Positions 1 through 6,761 of a DNA stretch of 32,546 nt are shown here, piece by piece. Origin of the DNA: Tissierella_B sp964485455 (GTDB taxonomy: Bacteria > Bacillota > Clostridia > Tissierellales > Tissierellaceae); contig CAZAJU010000011.1 in NCBI GenBank assembly GCA_964485455.1, positions 1-32,546 on the forward strand. The letters run 5' to 3'. Both the position numbers and the translations under genes were made by a program. Within the stretch, counting starts at the first letter, position 1; each line of letters opens with the position of its first letter. The notes under the pieces were generated by a model that made no database searches, was not told where the DNA came from, and saw only the letters and a list, made by a program, of their open reading frames with translations.

Positions 1-172
1 ATAACACCCTGGCACTATCACGGGTGCACCCGGCAAAGCCTACACAGGAAAACCCCTTCAGCCCGCAACTCCCGAAATGTATTCAAAACAACTAGCCTTT
101 TGCACCTCTCACCACCCGGTAACTCTCTTTAAAGGATTTATTGCTTTTACTTATTTTCGATCATCGTTATTT
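1..172 (-). promoter_or_regulatory. T-box leader, 5' part, tyrosine-type specifier (cut by window edge)
   Basis: Read on the minus strand this shows the stem I landmarks of a T-box riboswitch: a GATGA start, the AGTA element (148-151), AGAGAG (123-128) followed by a hairpin carrying the GGTG loop, then GAA-TAC-A in the specifier position (TAC at 79-81), which would be read by tRNA-Tyr. A block at 6-30 nearly matches one in the other leader near 17.2 kb. The T-box/antiterminator half and the controlled gene lie beyond base 1. Families known to carry such leaders are aminoacyl-tRNA synthetases and amino-acid biosynthesis or transport genes. The T-box assignment is firm; the specifier was read by alignment to known leaders and is less sure. 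Confidence 0.8.
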
Positions 173-178
173 TAAAAA

Positions 179-207
179 ATTATACTCTTTTCATTATTAA
201 TTGTCAA
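179..207 (-). promoter_or_regulatory. Consensus sigma-A promoter of the left-edge T-box transcript
   Basis: TTGACA (202-207) and TATAAT (179-184) are separated by exactly 17 bases, a perfect match to the housekeeping consensus. Transcription would start near 172, just before stem I of the T-box leader. The -35 box sits one base past the iorB stop codon. Confidence 0.88.
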
Positions 208-208
208 T

Positions 209-781
209 TTAATTTACTAAACTTTTTCCTATTTCTAAGGCCTTTAGATTTATATCTACAAAAGCTGGTTTTACATTTTCTGAAATGATTTTATTCCAAT
301 CTATAGAATCTAAATTCATAAGTTTTACGATAGTTCCTAATAGGATTATATTCATAACCTTTGCGTTTCCAAGTTTAATTGCTTCATCCGCAGCATCAAC
401 TACAATAGTTGAAACCTTACTTTTTAATTCATCAAGAATGTCATCTGGATAAGTCGCTTTAGCCATAACTACAGGCATAGGGTTTATTGTATAATTGTTT
501 ACTAAAACCTTTCCCTCAGGCTTTAAATAATCCAACCATCTTAAGGCTTCCATTGTTTCAAAGGATACAAGAATGTCTGCTCCTCCTTTTTCAATAACAG
601 GGGAATAAACTTCCTCTCCATATCTTACCTGGGAAGAAACTGAGCCGCCTCTTTGTGCCATACCGTGTATTTCACTCATTTTAACATCGAAGCCAGCTTC
701 CATAAGACCTTGAGTCAAAAGTTTGCTTGCAAGTATTGTACCTTGTCCTCCTACACCTACTAATAATATGCTCTTAACCAT
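209..781 (-). CDS. iorB: Indolepyruvate ferredoxin oxidoreductase, beta subunit
   Basis: At 190 residues this matches the usual length of the IorB/gamma-type subunit of 2-oxoacid:ferredoxin oxidoreductases. The N-terminus has a glycine-rich VGVGGQGTILAS segment and the sequence continues with EIHGMAQRGGSV, both typical of the family. With IorA it oxidatively decarboxylates aryl pyruvates (indolepyruvate, phenylpyruvate, 4-hydroxyphenylpyruvate) made by transamination of aromatic amino acids, yielding aryl-acetyl-CoA and reduced ferredoxin in the cytoplasm. Its ATG lies one base after the iorA stop codon, so the two are translationally coupled. No terminator was seen after the stop; a new promoter begins immediately. 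Confidence 0.93.
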   Translation of the reverse strand: MVKSILLVGVGGQGTILASKLLTQGLMEAGFDVKMSEIHGMAQRGGSVSSQVRYGEEVYSPVIEKGGADILVSFETMEALRWLDYLKPEGKVLVNNYTINPMPVVMAKATYPDDILDELKSKVSTIVVDAADEAIKLGNAKVMNIILLGTIVKLMNLDSIDWNKIISENVKPAFVDINLKALEIGKSLVN

Positions 782-782
782 A

Positions 783-2564
783 TTAGATTACCTCCTTAAC
801 AATAGCCTTTTGTTTCTTGCAAAGCTGAGCACAGACACTACATCCAACACACTGTGTTCTGTCTATTACAGTCTTTTTAGAGATAGGTTCATATGAAAGA
901 GCCGGACAACCAGCCTTTAAGCAAATCTTACAGCCAATACAAAGATTAGTATCAACTTTATACGTTTCTGTAAATACATCCTTAAACTCTTCTTTATCCT
1001 GCTGTGAAAGCTTTTTAATTGCACATGGCCATCTAGTTATAATAACAGACGGTTCATCAAGGGTCAATGCCCAGTCAATTGTTGCCTTAACTAGGGTCAA
1101 ATCATTTGGGTCTATAGTTCTTACATGTTTAGCACCTAAAGCCCTTACTATGTTTTCTATGTCCATAAATGGAGCATCTGACAAATCGGCACGGTATCCT
1201 GTCCCCGGATTTTCCTGATGTCCTGTCATACCTGTGATTCTATTATCTAGAATTATATTGACCGTTCTACTTTTATTATACAATACTTCTATTAATGAAT
1301 TTATCCCCGTATGGAAGAAGGTAGAATCTCCAAGTACGGATACAACTCTTTTTTCTTCCTTTTTGATATCGAATGCAATTTGAGCTCCGTGTCCTGCAGA
1401 AAAACCTGCCCCCATACATATATTAAAATCCATGGCATTGTAAGGATCTGCAAATCCTAGGGTATAGCATCCTATATCTCCAGCTACTACTACATTCTTT
1501 CTTTTTCCCAAATCATAGAATATACCTCTATGAGGACAACCTGCACAAAGTGTTGGAGGTCTTGATACTACCTTGCTTCTATCATAATCAACCGTTGGCA
1601 TTTCCTCATTATATAAGGATTTCCTTATTACATCAGGTGTCATTTCCCCATATGGTGGGAAAGTGTCTTTTCCATGAGGCATAAAGCCTAACATTCTTAC
1701 TCTTTCCTCTATATAAGGATCATTTTCTTCAATAACATAAATTGTATCTAGATTTTTACAAAAATCAGCTATCATCTTATCTGGAAGAGGATTTGTAAAG
1801 CCAAGCTTTAGATAATTAGCACTATCTCCAAAAACTTCCTTAGCATAAAAATAGCATATTCCTGAAGATATTACACCTATTTTCTTTCCATTATCATATA
1901 CCAAGTTAAAAGGTGATTCCTCTGCATAGTCTCCAAGGATACTCATTCTTTTTTCTACTTTTTTTCTTAATTCTCTCGCTATTGCAGGCACTGTAATAAA
2001 CTTTGTTATGTCTTTTTTATAATCAGTAAATTCTATCTCTGTTCTTTCACCGCATTCTACAATCCCTTTTGAATGACATATTCTAGTAGTTACTCTTAGA
2101 AGTACAGGTGTATCAAATTCTTCACTTATTGTAAAAGCTGCTTTCATCATATCCTTTGCTTCTTGACTTGATGCTGGTTCTAGCATAGGAATTTTTGCTG
2201 CCTTCGCATAATTTCTATTATCCTGCTCATTTTGTGAAGAGTGTTGTCCCGGTTCATCTGCAGTAATTAGTACAAATCCTCCGTTAACTCCTGTATAAGC
2301 ATATGTAAATAGTGGGTCAGCTGCAACATTTACACCTACATGTTTCATAGAAGCCATAGATCTAAGACCTGCTATTGATGCTCCTATCGCAGCCTCTACT
2401 GCAACCTTCTCATTAGGTGCCCATTCTGATACCACTTCTTTTCTTTCTGTCATATTTTCTAATATCTCAGTACTTGGTGTACCAGGATATGCAGAAGCAA
2501 ACTTCACTCCAGCTTCCCATGCTCCTTGGACCAAAGCCTCATTTCCTGTTAATAACTTTTTCAT
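783..2564 (-). CDS. iorA: Indolepyruvate ferredoxin oxidoreductase, alpha subunit
   Basis: The 593-residue subunit has the standard IorA order: an N-terminal PFOR-like pyrimidine-binding region (SAYPGTPSTEI), a central LCAGCPHRG segment, a TPP/Mg-binding C domain (GDIGCYTLG, then GDSTFFHTG) and two C-terminal 4Fe-4S motifs (CIGCKIC...GCP and CVGCSVCAQLC, about residues 542-585). It catalyses CoA- and ferredoxin-linked oxidation of aryl pyruvates, the energy-conserving step in fermentation of aromatic amino acids. The ATG has a GAGGAGG site 5-6 bases upstream. It is the first gene of the iorAB operon; a TATAAT lies about 70 bases upstream. No defects were seen in the metal-binding or TPP motifs. 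Confidence 0.95.
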   Translation of the reverse strand: MKKLLTGNEALVQGAWEAGVKFASAYPGTPSTEILENMTERKEVVSEWAPNEKVAVEAAIGASIAGLRSMASMKHVGVNVAADPLFTYAYTGVNGGFVLITADEPGQHSSQNEQDNRNYAKAAKIPMLEPASSQEAKDMMKAAFTISEEFDTPVLLRVTTRICHSKGIVECGERTEIEFTDYKKDITKFITVPAIARELRKKVEKRMSILGDYAEESPFNLVYDNGKKIGVISSGICYFYAKEVFGDSANYLKLGFTNPLPDKMIADFCKNLDTIYVIEENDPYIEERVRMLGFMPHGKDTFPPYGEMTPDVIRKSLYNEEMPTVDYDRSKVVSRPPTLCAGCPHRGIFYDLGKRKNVVVAGDIGCYTLGFADPYNAMDFNICMGAGFSAGHGAQIAFDIKKEEKRVVSVLGDSTFFHTGINSLIEVLYNKSRTVNIILDNRITGMTGHQENPGTGYRADLSDAPFMDIENIVRALGAKHVRTIDPNDLTLVKATIDWALTLDEPSVIITRWPCAIKKLSQQDKEEFKDVFTETYKVDTNLCIGCKICLKAGCPALSYEPISKKTVIDRTQCVGCSVCAQLCKKQKAIVKEVI

Positions 2565-2984
2565 TAAGTCCTCCTCATAAATAAACTGTCAATATTCTTT
2601 AGCACTGCAAACCGCCAAATTAATTAGTATTGATTATATCAAAGATGTACATAAAATAGAAGGGGTCAAGGTTTATTTTTCTACTTTTTTTAACATCATC
2701 CCTACTTTATTTAGGTGCTCTTGATAGATTATATCAAATTTGATGTAGGGACCAAAGCAGAAATTTCATACTAAATAAAAGAAGCTTCTAAAAAAGCATC
2801 AGGTGTAGCTTTTCTTGTTACTAATTTACGGAACGTCCATAAAATAAAACACTAAAATAGTAGGACTTTCCTATTCGTAATAAAAAAACTTCCGAAACTT
2901 TGCAAAAATCAAAGAGACGAAAGTCTTGTGATAAGAACCTCTTAAAACTAATCTATACCTGCCATCTGATTAAGAAAGAATTTT
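2565..2984. other. 420-base gap without an intact gene
   Basis: Upstream of iorA and downstream of the Cache gene. It contains the putative iorAB promoter, a second TATAAT in a near-repeat of the same sequence (2721-2750, with the palindrome ATCAAATTTGAT) and a small AGAC-GAAA-GTCT hairpin near 2915-2926. There is no convincing ORF or RNA gene, and no HAMP or methyl-accepting remnant of the adjacent receptor was found on either strand. Confidence 0.5.
2633..2638 (-). promoter_or_regulatory. Probable -10 box for iorAB
   Basis: TATAAT in the context TTTGATATAATC lies about 70 bases before the iorA start. No good -35 hexamer is at 16-18 bases, so the promoter may need an activator. The same context recurs about 95 bases upstream at 2728-2733. 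Confidence 0.45.
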
Positions 2985-3689
2985 CTACACTTGGGTTTTG
3001 GTATTCTTTCTACTATTATGTTTTTTATTCTCCACTGATAAACTCACTAGTGCAATTAATGAACTTAGGGAAATAGCTCTTAATGCAATAATTAATATAT
3101 TAATTTTATTCATGCTCGCATTATGTGCTTCTATAATATCATCCACTGCTTTTGTTGGTATACCTATAAATAATGCCCCTATTACATTGCCATTTTTATC
3201 CTTTATTGGTTGATAATTTGTATGATAGTGTTCCCCTAGTATTTCTGCTTCTCCTATATATGATTCACCATTCATTAAAGTTTTATATGCTATATGGTCC
3301 TTTCCTAAGAATGTACCCATTGCCCTACCCTTATCATCAGACTTAATATTTGTCGAAATTCTTTTAAAGTCATCATTAACTTTAACAAAAATGGTAGATT
3401 TATATCCTAAATCTTCTAATATTGAGTCCACTACTCCAAATTGGCCTTCAATACTATTGCCATCACTATCAAGCAAGGTCCCATCTCCTTGACTCAATGC
3501 GCCATATGAGAGATTGATATATTTCATCGCTAAATTCATATTAGTTTCAACTTGCTTATTTAACAATAAATTTTTCATATTCTTTATATTTCTTGTACTT
3601 ATTGAAAAGCCAAATAAACCTACAACCAAGCTAGCTAACAAGGATATCATCCCACAATACGCTATGAACTTAATCTTGCTGATTTTCAT
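2985..3689 (-). CDS. Membrane-anchored Cache sensor without output domain
   Basis: The 234-residue protein has an N-terminal membrane helix (about residues 8-30), an extracytoplasmic single-Cache domain (about 35-188) with typical signatures (YKSTIFVKVND, TNYQPIKDKNGNVIGALFIGIP split across its core) and a second membrane helix (about 196-216). It then ends in a short basic tail. Chemoreceptors and sensor kinases of this layout normally continue with HAMP and a signalling domain; none follows, and the DNA after the stop shows no trace of one. The ATG has a GGGGG site. It sits 53 bases behind a run of three small membrane-protein genes and may be co-transcribed with them. It is either a truncated chemoreceptor or a stand-alone sensing subunit; ligand unknown. 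Confidence 0.72.
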   Translation of the reverse strand: MKISKIKFIAYCGMISLLASLVVGLFGFSISTRNIKNMKNLLLNKQVETNMNLAMKYINLSYGALSQGDGTLLDSDGNSIEGQFGVVDSILEDLGYKSTIFVKVNDDFKRISTNIKSDDKGRAMGTFLGKDHIAYKTLMNGESYIGEAEILGEHYHTNYQPIKDKNGNVIGALFIGIPTKAVDDIIEAHNASMNKINILIIALRAISLSSLIALVSLSVENKKHNSRKNTKTQV

Positions 3690-3742
3690 ACAATGCCCCC
3701 GTTTTACTATTTGAATTTCAAATTTTATTTGATTCTCCTATA

Positions 3743-4123
3743 CTATTCATCTATTCCTACAAATACTTTCTTAAATCCAAGCCATGCAAAACATGATATA
3801 GCAGCTATAGTCCCCAGCCTTCCACCAATACCTATATATGCACTACTTGCAGCTATAAAAAGTATTCCTGTCATTAAAGATATTATAGCCATCTCGAAAA
3901 GATTTAGTGCATTTTCAACTGAAATCATTCCAGCATAGGAAGAACAGGCTGCTGCTGTTGCCAATACACTACCCATGGAAGGGAAAAAATAAGGAATCAT
4001 AAGACCTGATACCAACGTTATAATAGCTGAAGCAATAACAGCCCCTCTCTTTAAAATATTGGATACTATGTAGGTAGCAATACCTGCAACTACTGATACC
4101 ACTAGAACAATCATTTCCTCCAT
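3743..4123 (-). CDS. Small multi-pass membrane protein, second of a homologous tandem pair
   Basis: 126 residues, almost wholly hydrophobic, with about four membrane helices. It aligns along its length with the product of the preceding gene: both have GAVIA after the first helix, an S-S/Y-x-G-M-x-S segment in the middle and Y-x-GIGG-x-x-GT near the C-terminus. I do not recognise the family. A GGAGG site precedes the ATG by 6 bases, and the gap to the upstream stop is 10 bases, so the pair is clearly co-translated. The conserved glycine-rich motif and the pairing suggest a heteromeric membrane complex or channel, but that is inference. The Cache sensor gene follows after 53 bases. Confidence 0.72.
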   Translation of the reverse strand: MEEMIVLVVSVVAGIATYIVSNILKRGAVIASAIITLVSGLMIPYFFPSMGSVLATAAACSSYAGMISVENALNLFEMAIISLMTGILFIAASSAYIGIGGRLGTIAAISCFAWLGFKKVFVGIDE

Positions 4124-4133
4124 TTAATGCCTC

Positions 4134-4493
4134 CTAATTAAAAATTCTCATTATTGCTTTAGTTATTATCGTGGATAAGGCGGCTGTAGTTCCACCTTTT
4201 CCACCGATACCTGTATAAATCTCCGCAGTAATTAGAAAAATCAATGCCACTATCAAACTTCCAAGTGATGCTACTGCTATAGAGGGTATTACCTCTAGAG
4301 AACTCATACCAACAAATGATGATGTGTATGTTACACCGGCCAAGTCATTTGGAAGAAATGTAGCAGCCATTACACCCACGAGTCCATTTGCAATTACAGC
4401 ACCATATCCCATTTTGTGATTTATAAACCATGTTAAAGTAACCCCTATAAATGAGCACATTAAAATATATAAATTTCTCTTATTTATTTTCAT
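4134..4493 (-). CDS. Small multi-pass membrane protein, first of a homologous tandem pair
   Basis: About 119 residues from the ATG at 4493; a TTG at 4511 in the same frame is possible but has no ribosome site. It has four predicted membrane helices. It shares GAVIA, the central SSFVGMSS segment and YTGIGGKGGT with the next gene's product, so the two are paralogs from a tandem duplication. The family is not recognised. The start overlaps the end of the small gene before it (stop at 4480), implying translational coupling. With its neighbours it forms an apparent operon whose last member is the Cache sensor. No catalytic residues are obvious. Confidence 0.7.
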   Translation of the reverse strand: MKINKRNLYILMCSFIGVTLTWFINHKMGYGAVIANGLVGVMAATFLPNDLAGVTYTSSFVGMSSLEVIPSIAVASLGSLIVALIFLITAEIYTGIGGKGGTTAALSTIITKAIMRIFN

Positions 4494-4737
4494 TTCTATC
4501 GTCTCTTTCAATTAATTTTTTATAGTGATCCTTCAAACTTATAGCAAAGAAACTTCCAAAAATCACCATGATTTCAGTCTTAAAGAAATTTTCTTCATGA
4601 AATGCTGTTGAAACAATCAAGCCTCCTCCAGTAGCAATGAAAGCCATCAATCCGAATAAACATGTGCATCTTTTACTAAATAACTTTCTATTCATCTTAT
4701 CGTTACCAAAGCTTTTTAGCACCAGAAAAATTGGCAC
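4480..4737 (-). CDS. Very small membrane protein of unknown function
   Basis: 85 residues from a GTG at 4737, or about 71 from an ATG at 4695 (MNRKLFSKRCTC); neither start has a good ribosome site. The frame is open upstream to a TAG near 4817. Two hydrophobic helices (FGLMAFIATGGGLIVSTA and an IMVIFGSFFAISL segment) are followed by a highly charged tail (KDHYKKLIERDDRNENK). A CTC pair of cysteines sits before helix 1. The gene overlaps the first paired membrane gene. Function is not recognised; the position suggests a small subunit of the same assembly. Confidence 0.5.
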   Translation of the reverse strand: MPIFLVLKSFGNDKMNRKLFSKRCTCLFGLMAFIATGGGLIVSTAFHEENFFKTEIMVIFGSFFAISLKDHYKKLIERDDRNENK

Positions 4738-4858
4738 TGAAATATAATCATGTAGTTGGAAAACATTGAATTGGCATACGTTTTCAACACCTGTATACTT
4801 TGGCAGCCTCCCTCCCTATGCTTAAATAGATATTTATATTCTAATTACTTCATATCTT

Positions 4859-4864
4859 ATTATA
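4859..4864 (-). promoter_or_regulatory. Extended -10 promoter for the small-membrane-protein/Cache run
   Basis: Minus-strand TGGTATAAT is an extended -10 element; no clear -35 is visible. The flanking GTAGTTGGAAA (fwd 4869-4879) is repeated at 4752-4762, also next to an AT-rich -10-like stretch. The leader would be about 115-155 bases. Confidence 0.45.
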
Positions 4865-4927
4865 CCAGGTAGTTGGAAATTTTTCTTCCTTTTTGTTGAT
4901 TTTAAACATTCCATATTCATTAAACAA

Positions 4928-4959
4928 AAAGCAGATGAAGATATTCACTCATCTGCTTT
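4928..4959 (-). terminator. Rho-independent terminator after the GGDEF relic
   Basis: An 11-bp perfect stem (AAAGCAGATGA with TCATCTGCTTT) and a 10-base loop are followed on the minus strand by a short T-run (the 3' arm itself ends in TTT and the run continues to five Ts). It lies just after the stop of the GGDEF fragment. Confidence 0.75.
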
Positions 4960-4978
4960 AACTCAAGTATAACTAAGC

Positions 4979-5238
4979 TTATTCTTGCTTAAGAGTATTT
5001 TTATAAATAACAACTTTATTTCTACCAGTTTGCTTAGCTTCGAACAAGGAATCATCAGCTAAGCCCAAAAGCTCCTGAGGATTAACCGAATGCTCTGGAT
5101 AAGATGCAATTCCAATTGAAAGTTTAATATTTTCTAAGTTGTTTTGGGAATGCTCATAGGAAAAAATAGGTTCATCTTCCCATGTAAGCATTAATAGATT
5201 ATCTTGTGCAAACTTAAACACATTTAATAATTCCTGGT
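4979..5238 (-). pseudogene. C-terminal fragment of a GGDEF diguanylate cyclase
   Basis: About 85 codons encode only the last part of a GGDEF domain: KLSIGIASYPEHSVNPQEL, then a LADDSLFEAKQTGRNKVVIY stretch typical of the end of the fold. The substrate and active-site half, including the GG[DE]EF motif, is absent. The upstream edge falls at about 5238, exactly where an M28 peptidase fragment stops. The original gene's terminator remains downstream. An internal deletion probably fused two neighbouring genes here. It cannot make cyclic di-GMP. Confidence 0.8.
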
Positions 5239-5463
5239 TTAAATTTCTGCTTTAGAACCTGCCGTTCTATAACCCAACTTTTCATTAGTTTTGAATTCTT
5301 CTAAAACTTTTGCTATTTTATAAGAATAATCAACATCTACCTTTGTAAGATATGATTTATTCAATTCCTCAATGGTATTTCCTTGAACTTCTCCTTTGCT
5401 ACATGCAGTCAATAGATTTACTACTATAAGTAAAACTACAATCCACCTTGCATTTCTTTTCAA
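5239..5463 (-). pseudogene. N-terminal fragment of an M28-type peptidase lipoprotein
   Basis: The 74 codons begin with a lipoprotein signal peptide (lipobox LTAC, Cys21) followed by a segment ending LGYRTAGSKAEI, which resembles the start of secreted M28 aminopeptidases (GxRxAGS just before the helix that precedes the metal-binding domain). It then hits a TAA. The whole catalytic domain is missing. The fragment abuts the GGDEF relic. Its ATG has a GGAAGTGG-like site upstream, so a short secreted lipopeptide could still be made. M28 is my recollection of the family; the truncation itself is clear. Confidence 0.65.
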
Positions 5464-5497
5464 TTATCCACTTCCTTTCAAAATATTATCACACCCC

Positions 5498-5623
5498 TCA
5501 ACCCTGATATCGGGTTATCAAGACAAGAGTCTCTACGCAAGTAGATTTTCCAATCAGCTCTGATTCTACCAAAAGGTTCTTGATTGCCTGTTCTGCTTCA
5601 CCGGTAGCATAAAGCTTAAAAAA
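5498..5623 (-). pseudogene. Possible 41-codon gene relic in frame with the binding-protein stop
   Basis: Immediately after the TAA of the binding-protein gene the same frame stays open for 41 codons to a TGA at 5498. Base composition is richer in G+C than the surrounding spacer and codon choice looks like coding DNA. The reading contains AEQAIKNLLVESELIGKS. I do not recognise it. It may be the tail of a lost gene or of a longer version of the binding protein; it has no start of its own. Confidence 0.35.
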
Positions 5624-6460
5624 TTATTTTCTTACCAAAAAGCATATTTCATCACCAGTAAAGTATGAATTTGTCATAATATATTTTCCTTGAAATAATG
5701 AAGACATTTCCTCATTATAGATTTGAGAAAAAATTACATCAATTTTCTTGGTTTCGAGAGCTACATATCGTGCTCCTGCTTCTATGGATACAAACTCAAA
5801 ATTAATGTTTATTAGCTTGCCGACTTCTTTAAGGAGGGCTACATTATACCCTGCAGGCTTTCCATCTGCACCGATATAGTCCAGTGGAGCATAAGCTCCT
5901 GTTAAGCCAACATAGACTGTTTTCACACCATCAATTATTGGAACATCAATTTTTGAAGGTTCTCCAGATACCGGTAGATTTGTAATCCATTTATCTTTTA
6001 ACAGTTCTAAAGTCCCATTCTCTCGCAAGGCTGCAAATGATTTATCCAGGTCCTCTTTTAAAGCCTGATCTTCTGCACGAAGCATCATAACAACGTCCGT
6101 TTTAATCTTTTGTTTTGCCTCTACAATCTTCATCTCACTGTTTCGCTTAACATAATAATCCGCCTCTGTTTTCGTGGCTGGAATTGCATCAATTTTTCCG
6201 GCTAGTAAGGCAGCGATTTGATCATTTAGATTATTATAGCTAACAACTTCTTTTGGCTCTGCACCAATTAAATACTTTGATAAGATAGCTTCAAGACTTT
6301 CATTTGATGCCGGAGATGAGACCACACCAATAACTTTAGATTCCAAATCCGAATATTTTTCGATTTTAGCAGTTTCTTCGCCACTGCATCCTGCTAAGAT
6401 TGTCGTCATTGTTAGCATAAGAATTAGTAAAACCATAATTTTGTTTTTCAAATTTTTCAC
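5624..6460 (-). CDS. Lipoprotein with SBP_bac_3 lobes in permuted order
   Basis: The 278-residue product has a clean lipoprotein signal (lipobox LAGC, Cys25). The first module (about 36-165) reads like the second lobe of a family 3 solute-binding protein: SDLESKVIGVV, then an ALLAGKIDAIPATKTEA segment and a closing ENGTLELLKDKWI. The next module (about 175-278) reads like the first lobe: YVGLTGAYAPLDYIGADGKP, an ALETKKIDVIFSQIY segment and a final ICFLVRK. Family members normally have lobe 1 before lobe 2. It is either a natural circular permutation or the middle of a tandem two-domain protein that lost both ends. No permease or ATPase gene is adjacent. It would bind a small polar ligand outside the membrane. 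Confidence 0.7.
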   Translation of the reverse strand: MKNLKNKIMVLLILMLTMTTILAGCSGEETAKIEKYSDLESKVIGVVSSPASNESLEAILSKYLIGAEPKEVVSYNNLNDQIAALLAGKIDAIPATKTEADYYVKRNSEMKIVEAKQKIKTDVVMMLRAEDQALKEDLDKSFAALRENGTLELLKDKWITNLPVSGEPSKIDVPIIDGVKTVYVGLTGAYAPLDYIGADGKPAGYNVALLKEVGKLININFEFVSIEAGARYVALETKKIDVIFSQIYNEEMSSLFQGKYIMTNSYFTGDEICFLVRK

Positions 6461-6518
6461 CCCTATATTCTCATATTAATTTTTTTCACTATTTTCAGCT
6501 GTATACGGTACACCTTTT

Positions 6519-6532
6519 TAGCATTAATGCTA
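6519..6532. promoter_or_regulatory. Palindrome upstream of the binding-protein gene
   Basis: TAGCATTAATGCTA is a perfect 14-base palindrome about 60 bases before the start codon. It could be an operator. The regulator is unknown. Confidence 0.3.
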
Positions 6533-6572
6533 TATATCTAACAAAAGATTTAAATATGAATATTCATAGTTA

Positions 6573-6654
6573 GCACCCTCGGGTCATGGTCAGATTAATG
6601 GCTGAGGCTGGGTCGTCAAGCTTGAGCCAATGGCCAGTACAGATATTGCTAAGA
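6573..6654 (+). pseudogene. Frameshifted relic of a 4Fe-4S ferredoxin-like protein
   Basis: The only coding trace on the plus strand. One frame reads APSGHGQING from 6573; a second frame starting at 6598 reads MAEAGSSSLSQWPVQI. The SxLSQWPVQI motif is characteristic of a ferredoxin-domain protein of anaerobes that has two N-terminal 4Fe-4S motifs, here missing. The two pieces overlap in different frames, indicating at least one indel; what follows is full of stops. The rest of the 6461-6761 gap holds no gene. Confidence 0.55.
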
Positions 6655-6761
6655 ACTCTTTATACTGGATGTAGCCGCTTTTTCCCTAACCTTAGATAAG
6701 ATTGCCTATGAGCAGGTGTAGTTATGGGATAAATCGTAGCTGGTTTAATAGAGGGTTTTGA

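Noticed and set aside
2755..2855. Short open readings on both strands that might be transposase remnants
   Set aside because: Fewer than 30 codons with no recognisable motif.
2881..2985. Possible cyclic di-GMP or other riboswitch (small GNRA hairpin, GCAAA and GCCAT pieces)
   Set aside because: The conserved core and the second helix cannot be assembled, and no gene follows on the plus strand.
4738..4816. N-terminal extension of the 85-residue membrane protein back to 4816
   Set aside because: The frame is open but contains no start codon; it is probably leader sequence.
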